A stretch of DNA of 64,000 nucleotides from Hepsetus odoe (lineage: Eukaryota > Chordata > Actinopteri > Characiformes > Hepsetidae): the NCBI GenBank assembly GCA_017165825.1, contig CM029368.1:27494697-27558696 (forward strand), in the 5' to 3' direction. Positions 42,083 to 54,356 of the stretch are shown piece by piece. Each line of letters starts with the position of its first letter. The stretch's first letter is position 1. The position numbers and the translations under genes are program-made. The notes below the pieces were generated by a model. It was not told the origin of the DNA. It saw only the letters and a program-made list of their open reading frames with translations, and made no database searches.

Positions 42083-42662
42083 GAGAGTGAGTAGGCAGCT
42101 CCTTGCATTTCTCGATGGATTTTAAAGGGGCGCCAGGTTGGTTATGGTCAGAATCCCCTGAGGAGTCTGTAACTGAAGCAGAATAATCCACCCATCACAT
42201 GAACCATCTCGTACTTGTGAAGCCACCCAGCACATCTCAGCGGTTCATGTTTTAGGAGGAGATTGCTTCCAGTTCTGCTACAGGAAATGATGTCTGATCC
42301 CCGTGATTAGCAAGTATAGCACTGAGCAGTGGAGGAAGAGAGAAACCAGGCGCAACACCAAGAGTGCAGAACATTGAATCAAAAGAGAAACATTAAGAGA
42401 GCATCACAGTGAGCAGTTAAAAGAAGTGATAGAGGGAGAGGAAACACCCTTAGAGCTTCGCTGTGAGCAATAGCAGAAGAGGAAATGATTTACAGAGCAT
42501 CATCTGAGGGATAGGGGGAGAGGAAAAGGAGGAGAGCAGCAAACTGAAACAGGAAGAGAGGAAGCGTCCAGAGATAAGGGCCTTTTTTGAGAGTCATTAT
42601 TGGTTAAGGTTTGGCCAAAATAATTGGACTTTTGTTACCTTGATTTATCTGGAGATGTGATT

Positions 42663-42897
42663 GAAAGTGAAAAAAGTGAAAGTGACAACCCTTGTCATTG
42701 CGAGGTCACAGCACAGCAAGCATGAACCACAACGAAATTGGACCTCTGCATTTAACCCATGCACACATACACCGTGCAGCAGTGAGCAGCTGTTGAAAGC
42801 GCCTGGGGAGCAGTGACGGGGACGGTACCTTGCTCAGGGGTACCTCAGGGCAACCTACTTGTGAGAGAATCGAACCCACAATCTTCCGATGCGGGGT
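42663..42897 (-). mobile_element. tRNA-headed SINE
   Basis: Tail gtgaaaaaagtgaaagtgac, body gaaagcgcctggggagcagt, head gagaatcgaacccacaatct. It passes into a CTT-rich stretch (42900-42945). Confidence 0.82.
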
Positions 42898-43378
42898 TGT
42901 TGTTCTTCTTCTTCATCCTCTTCCTCTTCCTCTTCCTCCAGCTGCTCTCGTTCAGCCGTCTCCATTTCTTCCCGTATTCTGCATCTTCCTCCTTCAAGCA
43001 AATCACCTGCATGTCCTCTCTCACGACACCGATGAACCTCCTCTCGGCCTTCCTCTTCTCCTCTTTCCTGCAGTGACCGATGTGTCCAGGACTGATTTCC
43101 AAACAGTATATTGATCAGGTCTTCTAAACAGAATCACACTGAGCAATAGAAGAAGAGGAAACATCCAGAAAGCACCTGCGTCGTTCAGAACGATAGAGAA
43201 GCCGAGCTGATAGAGCAGTGGATGACAGTCATGTATTACTTCAGCCCACGCCGGGCCCTCCAGCAGAGACCGTCTAGAAAGGACGGGAGCTTGACTGTGT
43301 GATGTGAATGATACGATCGTTAAGTTGATCTGCAGAACAGAAATACAGTCCTTGTGCTACAAGCTAACATTAAAACCT

Positions 43379-43459
43379 CAGCACAGCGCTCAGCACAGCG
43401 CTCAGCACAGCGCTCAGCACAGCGCCCAGCACAGCGCTCAGCACAGCGCTCAGCACAGT
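43379..43459. repeat. 12-bp tandem repeat
   Basis: About 6.7 copies of cagcacagcgct with one C variant, directly preceding the larger minisatellite. Confidence 0.93.
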
Positions 43460-43469
43460 AGCACGGTGT

Positions 43470-44170
43470 ACAGTATCATCACTGTGTTCAGTTTCACCAC
43501 TGTGTTCAGTACCACAGCGCTCAGGATCACAGTGTTCAGTACCATTGTGTTCAGTACCACATCGTTCAATACCACTGTGTTCCGTATCATCACAGTGTTC
43601 AATACCACTGTGTTCAATACCACTGTGTTCAGTATCATCAATGTGTTCAGTACCATCACTGTGTTCAGTATCATCACTGTGTTCAGTATCACTGTGTTCA
43701 GTACCACAGTGTTCAATACCACAATGTTCAATATTGTCACTGTATTCAGAATCACTGTGTTCAGTATCATCACCATGTTCAGTACCACTGTGTTCAGTAT
43801 CATCGATGTGTTCAGTACCACTGTGTTCAGTATTATCACAGTGTTCAATACCACTGTGTTCGGTATCATCGATGTGTTCAGTACCACTGTGTTCAGTATC
43901 ATCACCATGTTCAGTACCACTGTGTTCAGTATCATTGATGTGTTCAGTACCACTGTGTTCAGTATTATCACAGTGTTCAATACCACTGGGTTCGGTATCA
44001 TCGATGTGTTCAGTACCACTGTGTTCAGTATCATCACCGTGCTCAGTACCACTGTGTTCAGTATCATCACCGTGCTCAGTACCACTGTGTTCAGTATCAT
44101 CGATGTGTTCAATACCACAATGTTCATTATCGTCACTGTGTTCAGAATCACTGTGTTCGGTATCACTGTT
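43470..44170. repeat. 15/18-bp alternating minisatellite (33-bp higher-order unit)
   Basis: Built from cagtaccactgtgtt (15) and cagtatcatcactgtgtt (18), about 20 higher-order units. Both periods are multiples of three and the units lack stops, so several frames stay open (for example repeated TEHSG/DD on the minus strand, CSVSS on the plus strand). These frames are best explained by the repeat and not called as genes. Confidence 0.9.
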
Positions 44171-45204
44171 TGGAAGGTTAGTTAAGGAGATGGTGCAGAT
44201 CGGCGCCCTTTCCTGAAGAAACATCCGTTTCAGAAAGCACGGACCTGGACCTTCTGCGTTCCAGCAGACAGGCGCACTGGACCAGCGCGTTCTTTGGATG
44301 ATGAACATGCTGGAAGAGCCCGGAGCTCTGTTAGGCCCCGCTGGACGTGCTTTATTCGGCCGGTGCGCCGGATTAACGGTGATGGACAGATTCATTTTGG
44401 GGCCTGCTTGGCGCACATTCCTCCGCTCTGTTAATCTCGGCCGAACGCTTCCTTCCTTCATCCCACGCTCAGTCCCAGCCACACACCCACACACATTCAC
44501 AAACTCGCCTACGCCGCGCGCACACTCGGGACGCTCGCTCACGTTCCTCATCCCTCTCATCTCTCTCCCCAAAGTGTGTTCCAGCCATCACTTCTAAATT
44601 CCTTGTTGTCTTTCGGGCCTGAGCCTCATCCCTCCGTTTCCTGCTCTCCCCGACCGACTGCAGTAGAGCTGAAGAGCCACTTCACTCTCCACAGCGTACT
44701 CAGCTCCTCTCCCAGGCTGCCGCTGGAGAGCTTTCATCCTGCGAGCTCCAAAACACCCTCAACAGTGGGAGAAAGAGTCTGCGTCACCCCCTAAGTCATT
44801 CTCCTCCTGTAAGCCTGATAGTGGAACACAGCCGCTTTTATTTTTTGTGACTCGGTGACTCAGACGAGCTTGACTTAACTGGACTTAAATAAAGGCACAG
44901 CTAATATACATATTTAAATTTATATATCCTGCAACTGCACAGGCACGACACAGAATCGATGGCTTCCGGCTCTGAGAGTCCCCTCATTCGTTCTGTCCCT
45001 AATTCCTCGAAACTCAGCGTCATTGGAGGCTATTAGGAGTGCACCGATCAATTTTTATGGGCAATTCCAGTTTCTTTCCTTTTTTTTAAAGCTACAGCCT
45101 ATAAACCAGGGACAGAGTCGGGTTTAAGTCTAATTCTCAGAAATCGTCTCCAGAATTAGAAGCAGAAAAACCCTAGAACGAAGTGCTGAGTATGTGAAAC
45201 ATCA

Positions 45205-45260
45205 CTCACTCACTCATTTTCTGAGCCGCTTGTCCCAATTAGGTTCGCAGGGGGTGCTGT
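45205..45260 (-). mobile_element. fragment of the second SINE-like repeat
   Basis: cactcattttctgagccgct then tgtcccaattaggttcgcag, the same edge as in the copy at 57057. Confidence 0.6.
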
Positions 45261-45437
45261 GTTTTCGCATTTAGAGAGTGTAAATATGTTCTCCGGCTGA
45301 GACCGACAGCATTGTGCCTTTAATTTCTGCGGATGAGCGGATGAAATCATTTCACTTACCTCATAAAAAGTGCATCTCATGATTCAATTAATATTCATAA
45401 ATTAAATCTAAATCTATTAATAAATACACGCTTTGCA

Positions 45438-45647
45438 AAAGTGAAGTGAAAAGCTCTCAGTGAACCCCAACGAAATACAGCCTCTGGCTTTAACCCACAC
45501 GTTCAGCAGGGGGCAGCTATATAAAGCGCCCGGGGAGCAGTGATGGGGACAGTATCTTGCTCAAGGGCAACCTTCAGGTCTGGGATTTGAACCCACAACC
45601 TGCTGATCCTGAGGCCAACTCCCTAACCACTAGGCTACCTCTGCCCC
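45438..45647 (-). mobile_element. tRNA-headed SINE
   Basis: Body ggggcagctatataaagcgc and ggagcagtgatggggacagt, head gatttgaacccacaacctgc and ctaaccactaggctacctct. The tail is short (aaagtgaagtgaaaagc). Confidence 0.8.
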
Positions 45648-45702
45648 AAAAGGAGGGCTCGTCCGGGACCCTTGATCCAGTCCCATAAGAAAGGCGGTGA
45701 GG

Positions 45703-45868
45703 TGGTGATGGTCTAGTAGTAGGATATGGAGGTAGCAGGTTCTCCTCCAGCTCTACCAACATGGGTCCCTGAGCAAGAACCTTAACCCCAGGTTGCTCCA
45801 GGAGGACTGTCCCGGTAAAGAGGACATGGAAGTCGCTCTGGATAAGAGCGTCTGCTAAATGCCGAATC
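45703..45868 (+). mobile_element. SINE of the GCGTCTGCTAAATG type
   Basis: Head gatggtctagtagtaggata, end gtcgctctggataagagcgt then ctgctaaatgcc. Lies tail-to-head next to the SINE at 45438-45647. Confidence 0.75.
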
Positions 45869-46275
45869 TAGATAAGACTTCTTTTTGAGTTCAGCACCAG
45901 TGCTGATGGGCGTGGCCATAGTTGTAACTGATGTGACGTGTGTTAATCCAGTAAATGAATCAATATACTTTATTGGTATTGTCTGATGGTATTTTAAGGG
46001 TAGAGGACTTTTCTCTGGTGTAGAAGTTCTCCTGTGAGCCCTGGATTCAGCTGCTGCTTTGAAAGACCAGAAACATGAAAATGGCCTGGAGCACATCCAT
46101 GGGTCACATTTCTATCCGTTCTAATGTCCTTTACGCTGTGCTGAAATTCCCAAATAAAAGTGGTGCACGTATGCAGGGGTTCGGACCCCGGCGTCTCCAC
46201 GGTTTGGGGCAGCGCTGGTTTAAATACACGCATCAATGACGTTGACGAGTTTTGTAAAATGCGGTTAAATCAAGT

Positions 46276-46655
46276 TCGGCTTGGAGTGGCTTAGTGGTTA
46301 GATCAAAAGACCATGGGTTCGAATCCCAGACCACGAGGTGACCCTGAGGTACCCTCGAGCAAGCTGCCGTCCCCATCACTGCTCCCTGGGTGCCGGATGT
46401 GGGGCCGGCCGCTGCTGCATGTGTTGGGGTGAAATGCAGAGAAGTATGTTTCACTGGGTGCTGTGCGCTCACAATGCCAGGTAGTCGCCTTCACTTCAAT
46501 TGGGAGGTTGTGGGTTCGAGTCCCAGACCTGTAGTTTACCCTGAGGTACTCCTGAACAAGGTATCGTAGCCCAAAACTGCTCCCCGGGCACCGAATGTAT
46601 GGCTGCCCCCTACGTGGCGTGATGTTCACGGTGGCAGTCACTTTCACTTTCACTT
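46276..46655 (+). mobile_element. two tandem tRNA-headed SINEs
   Basis: First copy 46276-46500 (head gtggcttagtggttagatca, B box gggttcgaatccc). The second, lacking its first 50 nt, follows at once at 46502-46655 (gtgggttcgagtcccagacc to tcactttcactttcac). Confidence 0.78.
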
Positions 46656-47297
46656 TTCAGAACCCAAGGGGGCCGATTACTGAGGCCTTTATTTGGACTC
46701 TTGCCCAAAAACAGCTAATGTCCCAAGTGCGTCCTGTCTCTGTGGAGCAGATTGCCAGCTGCCCCACTCGCTGGACTGGTCCTGCGCAACAGATGCTGGA
46801 GTCCCACAGCAGCTGAGCTCAGATCAGACCAGCCACCCAACAGGCTGGGCCAGGCTAAAGTCATTAGTGATGACTGTGGTCTGATCTTACAACGTTTGTG
46901 AGAAATGAAAAGCTCTTTGTCTGCGAGATCAATCTCTCGGCACTGGTTCGGTGTGCTTTTGGTGCAGAGCCTCCGCTGCTTTCAGTGGCCGTTGGCTCAT
47001 GAATCATTTTAAAAGTGAAAGATTAGTGGAAAATCGCTTTTCCCCCCAAATGTGGTTGATCTACAAAGACCTGTTTGGTGCCTGAGGTCTCCTTTTTCAG
47101 ATTTGCTCGTAATCAGTTCAGCTTTGCTGCGTCATGTTTTTATTTTATCTGTAATGCTTCGACATTTCATCTTTTTAACAAATATTACTGGGATGTTTTC
47201 TTTTCTGCCGGTAGTTTTTATCTGTTTACACGGCTAGCACATGTTTTTTATTCATTTCGCTCTATAAATATTAAGTCATATAGTTTTTTATTAGCAA

Positions 47298-47450
47298 ATA
47301 GTCTCTTTCACTTTCACTTTGCTTATGCTGCAAATCCCTGTAGTTTATACTTTTCCTTGTTAGATGCTACTGCATTTCATTGGCTTTGTACCTGCACTCT
47401 GCACAAAGGCAAAGTTGAATATGGTCTAATCTAATCTAATCTAATCTCGA
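47298..47450 (+). mobile_element. LINE/SINE 3' tail with (TCTAA)n
   Basis: tgctactgcatttcattggc then tttgtacctgcactctgcac and four to five TCTAA units (47422-47447). Such pentamer tails mark the 3' ends of fish LINE-type retroposons; the family is not resolved. Confidence 0.45.
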
Positions 47451-49729
47451 AAAGTTGTTGCTATTTTTAAATATTAAAAATAATTGGGCTGCACAGAAAA
47501 TCTTCAGGGCGTTGGCATTCATTAGGGCTTCCCACCACTGAACAAATATTTTTGTTCATTCCGGTTCCTGAAGGCCCAACCAAAGGCAGACCTCGCCTGC
47601 CGCCTGGATACAAGAGAGAAAACAGTTCAGGATAGTTATTGTTTGACTTGGTGCATTAACCGACAGTGACATTAGAGGAGGATTTATACTGTTAGGTGTC
47701 TGGCAACCTTTAGTTCACACGTCTTTTCAGCAAGCACTTCATCAAAGCTCAGTAATTAAACGGTTGTACTTTTAGTCTTACGGCATCGTTCTGTCACGAC
47801 TCATTTTCGTGGGCCGATGCAAAGCCTTGATGAGCTAGCAAAAAGATGGGCTGTGTCCCAAACCCCACAGTTCAAGGCTATGCATACTACATACTCATTT
47901 TCAAAACATCGATTAGTCAATTAAACGAATAAACAGTTCGTTAGGAAAATAGGAAATAATCATTTACCAGGTTAAAGATAAGATTGTACTTCCTCTCCGA
48001 AGTGGCAGCTTTATTAACCAGGCAACACTGAAAAATCCCACAGCTCTCTGAATTCCTGTAAACGTTCATCCTGTTAAGGGGAGTTAAGGGGAGGGATTCT
48101 CCACAAGATAGTGGCGGTGGTGACGCCTCTGATTTTACTGACTGAAAGGCTGCGCTGGGTGCTGTCTAAGGATCCAGAGTGTCCAAAACATAGTTTTTCC
48201 ACTTATTTTTGTACGTCCTCTGTTGAAAGGGGATTTAAGTATTTGTTTGGAACAGATAATAAGTGTCGCGCTTGTAGAGTTTAAAAACAAATTGATTCTG
48301 TTGAATGGAATCAAGGCTTTCTCTGGAGGCTTTGAAAGCCCTCAGGGTTCCCCGTGGCTGCTGACAAATAACGACTGCTTTGAACGCTCAGTTACTTTGT
48401 TTCTCATGCCTGCATATTTCTAGATCTGTTTTCCAATAATCCATGAATCAGATCTGGAGAAGGGCAGGTGAGTGTCCCAAACCTCTGCAGGTGGATGAAA
48501 AGCTTGTGCAGGGCACTGAAAGGAAGGGTCTTTAAAGTCCATCATTGCGGTTAGATGATGGTTGCAAAGCTGTAGGATCTGCATGGCGTCACGTTCACAA
48601 GCTTCTCAGATGGTGCCTGATAAGCTCGACACCGCCAACCTGGCAACCGTATCACTCTGTGGCCCCAAGATCCATCACTTTCAGGCCTCCCACACCTGTT
48701 GCAGAAACATCCATGGCCCTTATTGCTGTTCCATAGCGCTGCTCACGTGTCCCACCAGCGACGCGGTTAGTTTAAAGTGGGCCGAAGCAGAGCTCTCAGC
48801 GGGGCGTTTGAGCACAGCCCGGGATTATCATACAAATAAGAGCCTTTAGTCGTAGACACCAAATCTTTTATTGACTGTCACCACCGCGTCTCCAGCTTTT
48901 CAATCTTCTCCCTCACGCATGCAGGCTGACTTTCCTTTTTTCACATGCCCTCTCATTCTATCTCTCTCTTCACTGTCCTCCACCCTTGCTGTCGTTTTCT
49001 CTCTGACTGAGCTCCCTATTTTCTCTTGGGAGAAATAAGAAAAATAGGCTTGGACAGCGCTAAAGCCTCATTCGGATGGTGCACGACCATGTCGAGAAGA
49101 AACGTTCAGCCTACAGCACCGTGTCCTTGTTGAAGTGATATAGGATGCCGTTCCTGCGGACAGTTGCAGGAGTAAAAAAGGTCATGCGGAAAGCTGAACG
49201 TCCAAACGTAATGCTTGCAATCATAGACAATCCACATTTAAGACACACTTATTGCTTGTTGGCTAAATGTGAGATGTTAAGATAATAATAATCATAAAAA
49301 CATCATATAGAGGCCATGCAAAAATTTTGGCTCCTAATCGCTGTGCAGTAAACTATCCAGATGCAGGGCTGGGGAACATGGCGGCTGAAATCAACACGAA
49401 ACTTGATCAATGAGGCTGAAGCTTGATTTTTGGTACGATACTCTTTGATACAAACAATAGTAAAAAGTGTTAAGCAGACTAATGAGAGGATGTTATTACT
49501 TCTACAGTGTGAGAACAGGGCCGGTTCTTCATGTTCTCCTTAGGCAACCGTGACCTGAGAGGCATTGCACATGTGGCAGTGAGCATTCCCATTTGCAGGT
49601 GAAGAATCATACCTCTTTCTGTGCCTCCCACCTTTTAGTCGATCTTCCTCTTTCTCAGTGTGCTAACACCACCCTCATCATCCTCCAGGGCCATTCTCCA
49701 CGGCCATGTTCTTCTAATCAGCTTGTTAC

Positions 49730-49965
49730 CGCCCGCTTTTCTTAATTAAAAGTCGGGGTCACAAAGCCGCGTTTAATTCGCCGGGCCCACCAGCGTCACC
49801 GCCGCCTCCTGGAGCTTGCCGCGGGGTTAAAGGTTTATTGCGACTGATGCTAATAAGCACATGCTAATTAAGCCATATGAAAAGCTGTGTTTAGCGCGGC
49901 TTTGATAAAAGAGAAAAATTAAAATTGCATCCTCCGAATGTGGCATATGTCCTATTTGCATGCTT
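49730..49965. promoter_or_regulatory. candidate enhancer block in the KCNT-type intron
   Basis: TTAATTAA (49742-49749), TAATTAA (49865-49871) and octamer ATTTGCAT (49954-49961) within repeat-free, partly GC-rich sequence. The pattern resembles developmental conserved elements; conservation not testable here. Confidence 0.35.
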
Positions 49966-50435
49966 CAGATGTCTCATTCCTGAATTCCTCTCCTCTGCAT
50001 CTGGAGCTGAATGCCACACAAGCTCCTTCTTCTTCTCAAAAACCTTCCCAACACTGTTTACTCCAAGCACTAATGGCCGTACCAAAAGGCACGCGAAGGC
50101 AGGGGATGCAAACAGCAGCCTCCGCATAATGACAAGCAACATCTGCCGCCTTTCAAACGTAGCCGAACGCCTGACGCCGGAGCTTCGTCTCTCTCAGCCC
50201 AATAAATAGGGTTGTTGCACAACAGATAAATAAACAAGTTTAAGGACACAAATATCAACCATGCATGCCTGTTCAAAGATGGTTATGAGCCAGTTTAGAC
50301 ATTCTGTAGACATGTCAAGATGTTCTGAAATCTGCTTGCAAGGTGGAAAAGTTGCAGAGATACAAGACATACAGTACTGTGCTTTCACTTCTAAACAGTC
50401 AGACTTTCTTGTGTTTTGAATGTTTGCTTGTGGAA

Positions 50436-50625
50436 CAGTTCTCCAGGACTCTCATTTTCAGTCCAGTCTCTGTACCTGAGCAGTTCTCCAGATCTTCCTG
50501 AAGGACAGTGTTGTTGTCTCTCATGTTCAGTCCAGTCTCTGTACCTGAGCAGTTCTCCAGATCTTCCTGAAGGACAGTGTTGTTGTCTCTCATTTTCAAT
50601 CCAGTCTCAGTACCTGAGCAGTTTG
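50436..50625. repeat. 69-bp tandem repeat, about 2.7 copies
   Basis: Unit begins cagttctccagatcttcctg and ends gtccagtctctgtacctgag. The first copy is internally shortened. 69 is a multiple of three, so the minus strand stays open through it (NCSGTETGL, NNTVLQEDLE). Confidence 0.85.
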
Positions 50626-50727
50626 ATAGTTTTGTGTTGGTTAATCCACAACCAACCAAGGTTGATCTACGTCTGAACCTTCAAGCAGAACAAAGCATCT
50701 CACTTAAGACAAGAAACAGTGAAGGAA

Positions 50728-50843
50728 GAGCTGCAGATGACTCTGCTTTTAACCCACAAATACTGTGCAGCAGTGGACAGATATATCTAGTTCCTGCTGG
50801 TTTTAGATTCGATCTAGTCCCTAAACACTAGACCACCGCTGCC
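50728..50843 (-). mobile_element. SINE, shortened copy
   Basis: gctttttaaccc-like tail remnant, gtgcagcagtggacag core, head ccctaaacactagaccaccg. The middle is deleted. Confidence 0.6.
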
Positions 50844-51159
50844 CTACTGGATGCAAAAGAGAAGAAGCCACTTGTTAGCAAAATCTCAGTTTGAGCAGAG
50901 CAAAACAAATCAAATGTTGTATTTTTTTTTTATTTTCTGGAAAGATTATTAATAAAAAATCATTGAACAGATGTCCAAATTCATTTTAGGTCCATGTCTG
51001 TCCTGACTAGTAGCTTTGTCTGCCATTTGTTTCAGGTTTAAAAGGGAAATTGCATCACGTTGCAATTATTTCTGGGCAGGTTCTGCTGCTGCCACGTCCA
51101 CATTTTGACTTGATCACCTGCCACTCAAAGGATCCTAAGCTTATTTAAAAATATAAAAG

Positions 51160-51510
51160 CCTTTAAGGTGGTGCAAGCGATTCCTCTAAAGGGAACTAGT
51201 TCAGGCGAGTTGACAAGTGTCACTATTGTAATGGAAGGAGGCCGTAATGCAAGTAATATGACTGCTCCTGAGCATATCCGTCCCTGAACTATTGCACTCA
51301 TAAAAGGGGAATAATTACACTCACTGCAGAAATAACCCGCTTTTATTTCTCCACAAGAGCTGATTGTGTAAGTGCAAATGCACTGGATTAGAGTGAGTTA
51401 GGACTGGCTAATTGGATCAAGCCACAGCTGCATATTAAAAGCCAGGTATTGCTTTCCCTTAATATTCCTTTTTGTATTGCTTTATCCTCAGTTCAGAGTT
51501 CAGCAGCGGT
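51160..51510. promoter_or_regulatory. candidate enhancer block
   Basis: Repeat-free, with gctaattggatcaagc, ggaataattacactc, taatgcaagtaatatgac and tgtgtaagtgcaaatgc. Called by motif texture alone. Confidence 0.25.
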
Positions 51511-52589
51511 GTCCTCCTGCGGAGACACTTTTACCTAATTGTCATTCCGAGCTGAAGGTGCTGTAAAGAAGACCTGAAGTGAGTGCGAGTGGTGTGTTTT
51601 GCGAACATGGGGAATTCATGACGGGATCGTTGGGTTTCGCAGACGGCACCTGGGTCTCTCCTCTTAAATCACGTTAGGCCGATAGCTAGAATTTCATTTG
51701 ACTCTGAGCAGGCTGCTGCAGTTCAGGGAACGCAAACATTTGTCTGATTTTCTCTTTTGCTAATGTCCTTGTGATGGTGGTTCCTGTCATGCCATATAAT
51801 GTCGTGTTTATTTCCATCGGACAGAATATCAGCTATACTTTAGACCATGGTGAATTCTCAGTGAGACGGTAGAAGTCTGTGGTGCTCTTGAGTTCTGGCT
51901 CTGGGAGAGTAAAGGACTGGAAATGGGCAGTGCATTCAGGGGTTCATTAGACCTCATTCTCTCCCTAGTGGTGCAACCGTCCAGCCATGGTGAAGCTACA
52001 TCTGTCTGGAAGTCCAAAAAGGAGATCTTGCGCTTCCCCATCACGCCACACAACACTAGCCAACATGGACATCTGCTGCCTGATGCAGCGGAGTTGGCAT
52101 TTAGTTAGTTTTCTCCTCCAAATGTGAGGAGATGTACAATGATGCTGCATTAGTGCCAGTCTGAATAGATCTCCCAGTGTTGGGGATGTTGTGGGAATGA
52201 AGACCTATGAAGTGTGTGAAGTTTGACCAAAATTGGGGAGAAAATAAGATAGATGTAAAAAGAAAATGCTCCTCCGGTTCTAGGACCCCTTGTTCAAATA
52301 TAAACTGAACATGCCAGATTGTAGTGTTCACACTGCTCCAAAAAATCTGATTTGGTTCAGGTTCAGGCATAAATTAGGGTTTTAGCTAGATTTCACTTGG
52401 ATGTTAGCATCAACGTAGGGAATAAATATACATTTATTTAGCTATTTTAAGGAGGCAGAAGTTCCTACATCTTGTTTCTTGGTCAAAATGCAAACCGCCG
52501 ACATGTTCGGACCCTACTTCAGCCTGGTGAGCACAGTCGCAAAAAACGTTCACTTAGAGCACAAGTGGGGTCAATTCCTCTGAGCCCAA

Positions 52590-52965
52590 CTGTCGGCCCC
52601 GAGTGTTGGCCCCGTCATCAGGAGATCATGAGTTTGATCATTCTGCAGCCACCCGTGGCTGGGAGTCCAATAGACCTAAATTGGCTTCGCTCCTTCTGAG
52701 TGGGTTCCATGGCCCCCGTTGCCCCCCATCACAGGGCAATGCTAGGCCAAGCGGGCATCTGTTAGCTGACATTTTAAAATTGGCAGCCGGGGTTACTCTC
52801 TCCAATGAGAAATTAGTTAACAAACGATGCAATGACTGGTTTCATGTGACTCAGAGGAGGCATGTGGTAGCCTTCACCTTCCCAGTGCTGGTGGTATTGT
52901 GCAATGTGGGAGTCCCAGCTCTTGTTGGGAAATGGAGACGACAAAAAAAATTAATAACAGTTGAG
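52590..52965 (+). mobile_element. diverged interspersed repeat, fish SINE-like
   Basis: agatcatgagtttgatcatt, gccaagcgggcatctgttag, actcagaggaggcatgtggt and gggaaatggagacgacaaaa follow the order of a repeat I know from ostariophysan genomes (GGAGGAGGCATGTG..). Family name not certain. Confidence 0.5.
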
Positions 52966-53810
52966 TAAGATACGGACTCCTTTTAGGACCTGCCATGCCG
53001 TCAGCCTGCCTCTTAAGATCCTCTTAAGGCTGGTTAGGGATCACGAGACACGTAATGAATACTTTCGCTGCTTAGAGAAGATGAGGATGAGAGCAGACTT
53101 AAGGCTGGAGGGAATGAGGGATAAAGGAAAGATGGCAGCAATGAGGTTAATGATGGAGGTAGTTTACAGCTGGTTTTCTTCTGGAAAGCATCTTAACTCA
53201 GTCAGGGGATAAGGGCCTTGAGTAAAAGGCTATTCAACACATTTACTTACTGTCAGAGGAGATCATGCTGCCCAGCTCTGTGATGGTTTTCATTCCTGTC
53301 GGAGTAGAGCGAGTGAGGGGGCAGAGGAAAAGTGGAAAACGCCCTGCCATCACTCATGCTAAAGGGTGTCTGCACATGACGCAAACACCCATGACTCGCT
53401 AGTAGACGATCCATAACGACCTAATCCATCCCCCACCTTCACTACAGGCCCAAAGCTCGTGTATGTAAATATGACTGCTTTTTCCATATTTTATGATGCT
53501 GATCTCCAGACCTTTCTACCATCGAGCTACGGTGCCTTGCAAAAGTATTCACCCCCCTTGCCATTTTTCATGTTTTGTTGTCTCACAACCTGGAATTAAA
53601 ATGGATTGAGAGTTTGCACCATTTCATTTACAGACCATGCCTACGAAGCAAACAATAGGACAAAATAAAATAAGAAAACTTCAGCGTGCATAACCTGAAG
53701 TCAGTACTTTGTAGAGCTACCTTTTGTGGCAATTACAGCTGCAAGTCACTTTGGATGAGTCTCTATGAGCTTGCCACATCTTGGATTTTTGCCCATTCCT
53801 CAGTGTAAAA

Positions 53811-54060
53811 CTACTCCAGCTCCTTCATATTGGATGGTTTTTGCTTGTGAACAGCAATCTTCAAATCTGACCACAGATTCTCAATTGGATTGAGGTCTGG
53901 ACTTTGACTAGGCCGTTCCAACACATTTAAATGTTTCCCCTTAAACCACTCGAGTGTTGCTTTAGCAGCATGCTTCGGGTCATTGTCCTGCTGGAAGGTG
54001 AAAAACACCCCCACAGCATGATGCTGCCACCACCATGTTTCACTGTGGCGATGGTGTTCT
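53811..54060 (-). pseudogene. Tc1-type transposase, C-terminal fragment
   Basis: Keeps DNDPKH and NPIENLW motifs and ends before the usual last residues. No DNA-binding (paired-like) N-terminal domain is present upstream, where frames read unrelated sequence. Confidence 0.85.
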
Positions 54061-54173
54061 TGGTGTGATGGGATGTGTTGGGTTTGTGCCAGACATAGCA
54101 TTTTCCTTGGTGGCTTGGTTTTCATGGTGTGATGCCTCTTGCTTAGTGGTGTGAAGCCTCTGAGGCCTTTCAG

Positions 54174-54356
54174 AAAAGGTGTGTTTATACTGACGGATCT
54201 TGTGACACTTAATTTGCACACAGGTGGACTTTATTTCACTAATTATTTTCACTTTATTTCAACCAATTACCTTCAAAAGTCACATAATTAGTGAAATAAA
54301 GTCCACCTGTGTGCAAATTAAGTGTCACATGATCCGTCAGTATAAACACATCTTTT
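54174..54356. repeat. 72-nt inverted repeat with 39-nt loop
   Basis: Arms 54174-54245 and 54285-54356 differ at only two positions. The arm sequence (gacacttaatttgcacacag then gtggactttatttcactaat) is normally single-copy leader sequence of this transposon type, so it has been duplicated in inverted form. Confidence 0.93.

Noticed and set aside
43370..44572. A 400-codon minus-strand frame and plus-strand frames of 293 and 223 codons
   Set aside because: They lie in a tandem array with period divisible by three and open in several frames at once. The non-repeat part shows no recognisable protein, and no splice or promoter context supports a gene.
53811..54221. Functional transposase gene
   Set aside because: Only the C-terminal part with DNDPKH and NPIENLW survives; the upstream half of the frame is unrelated sequence.
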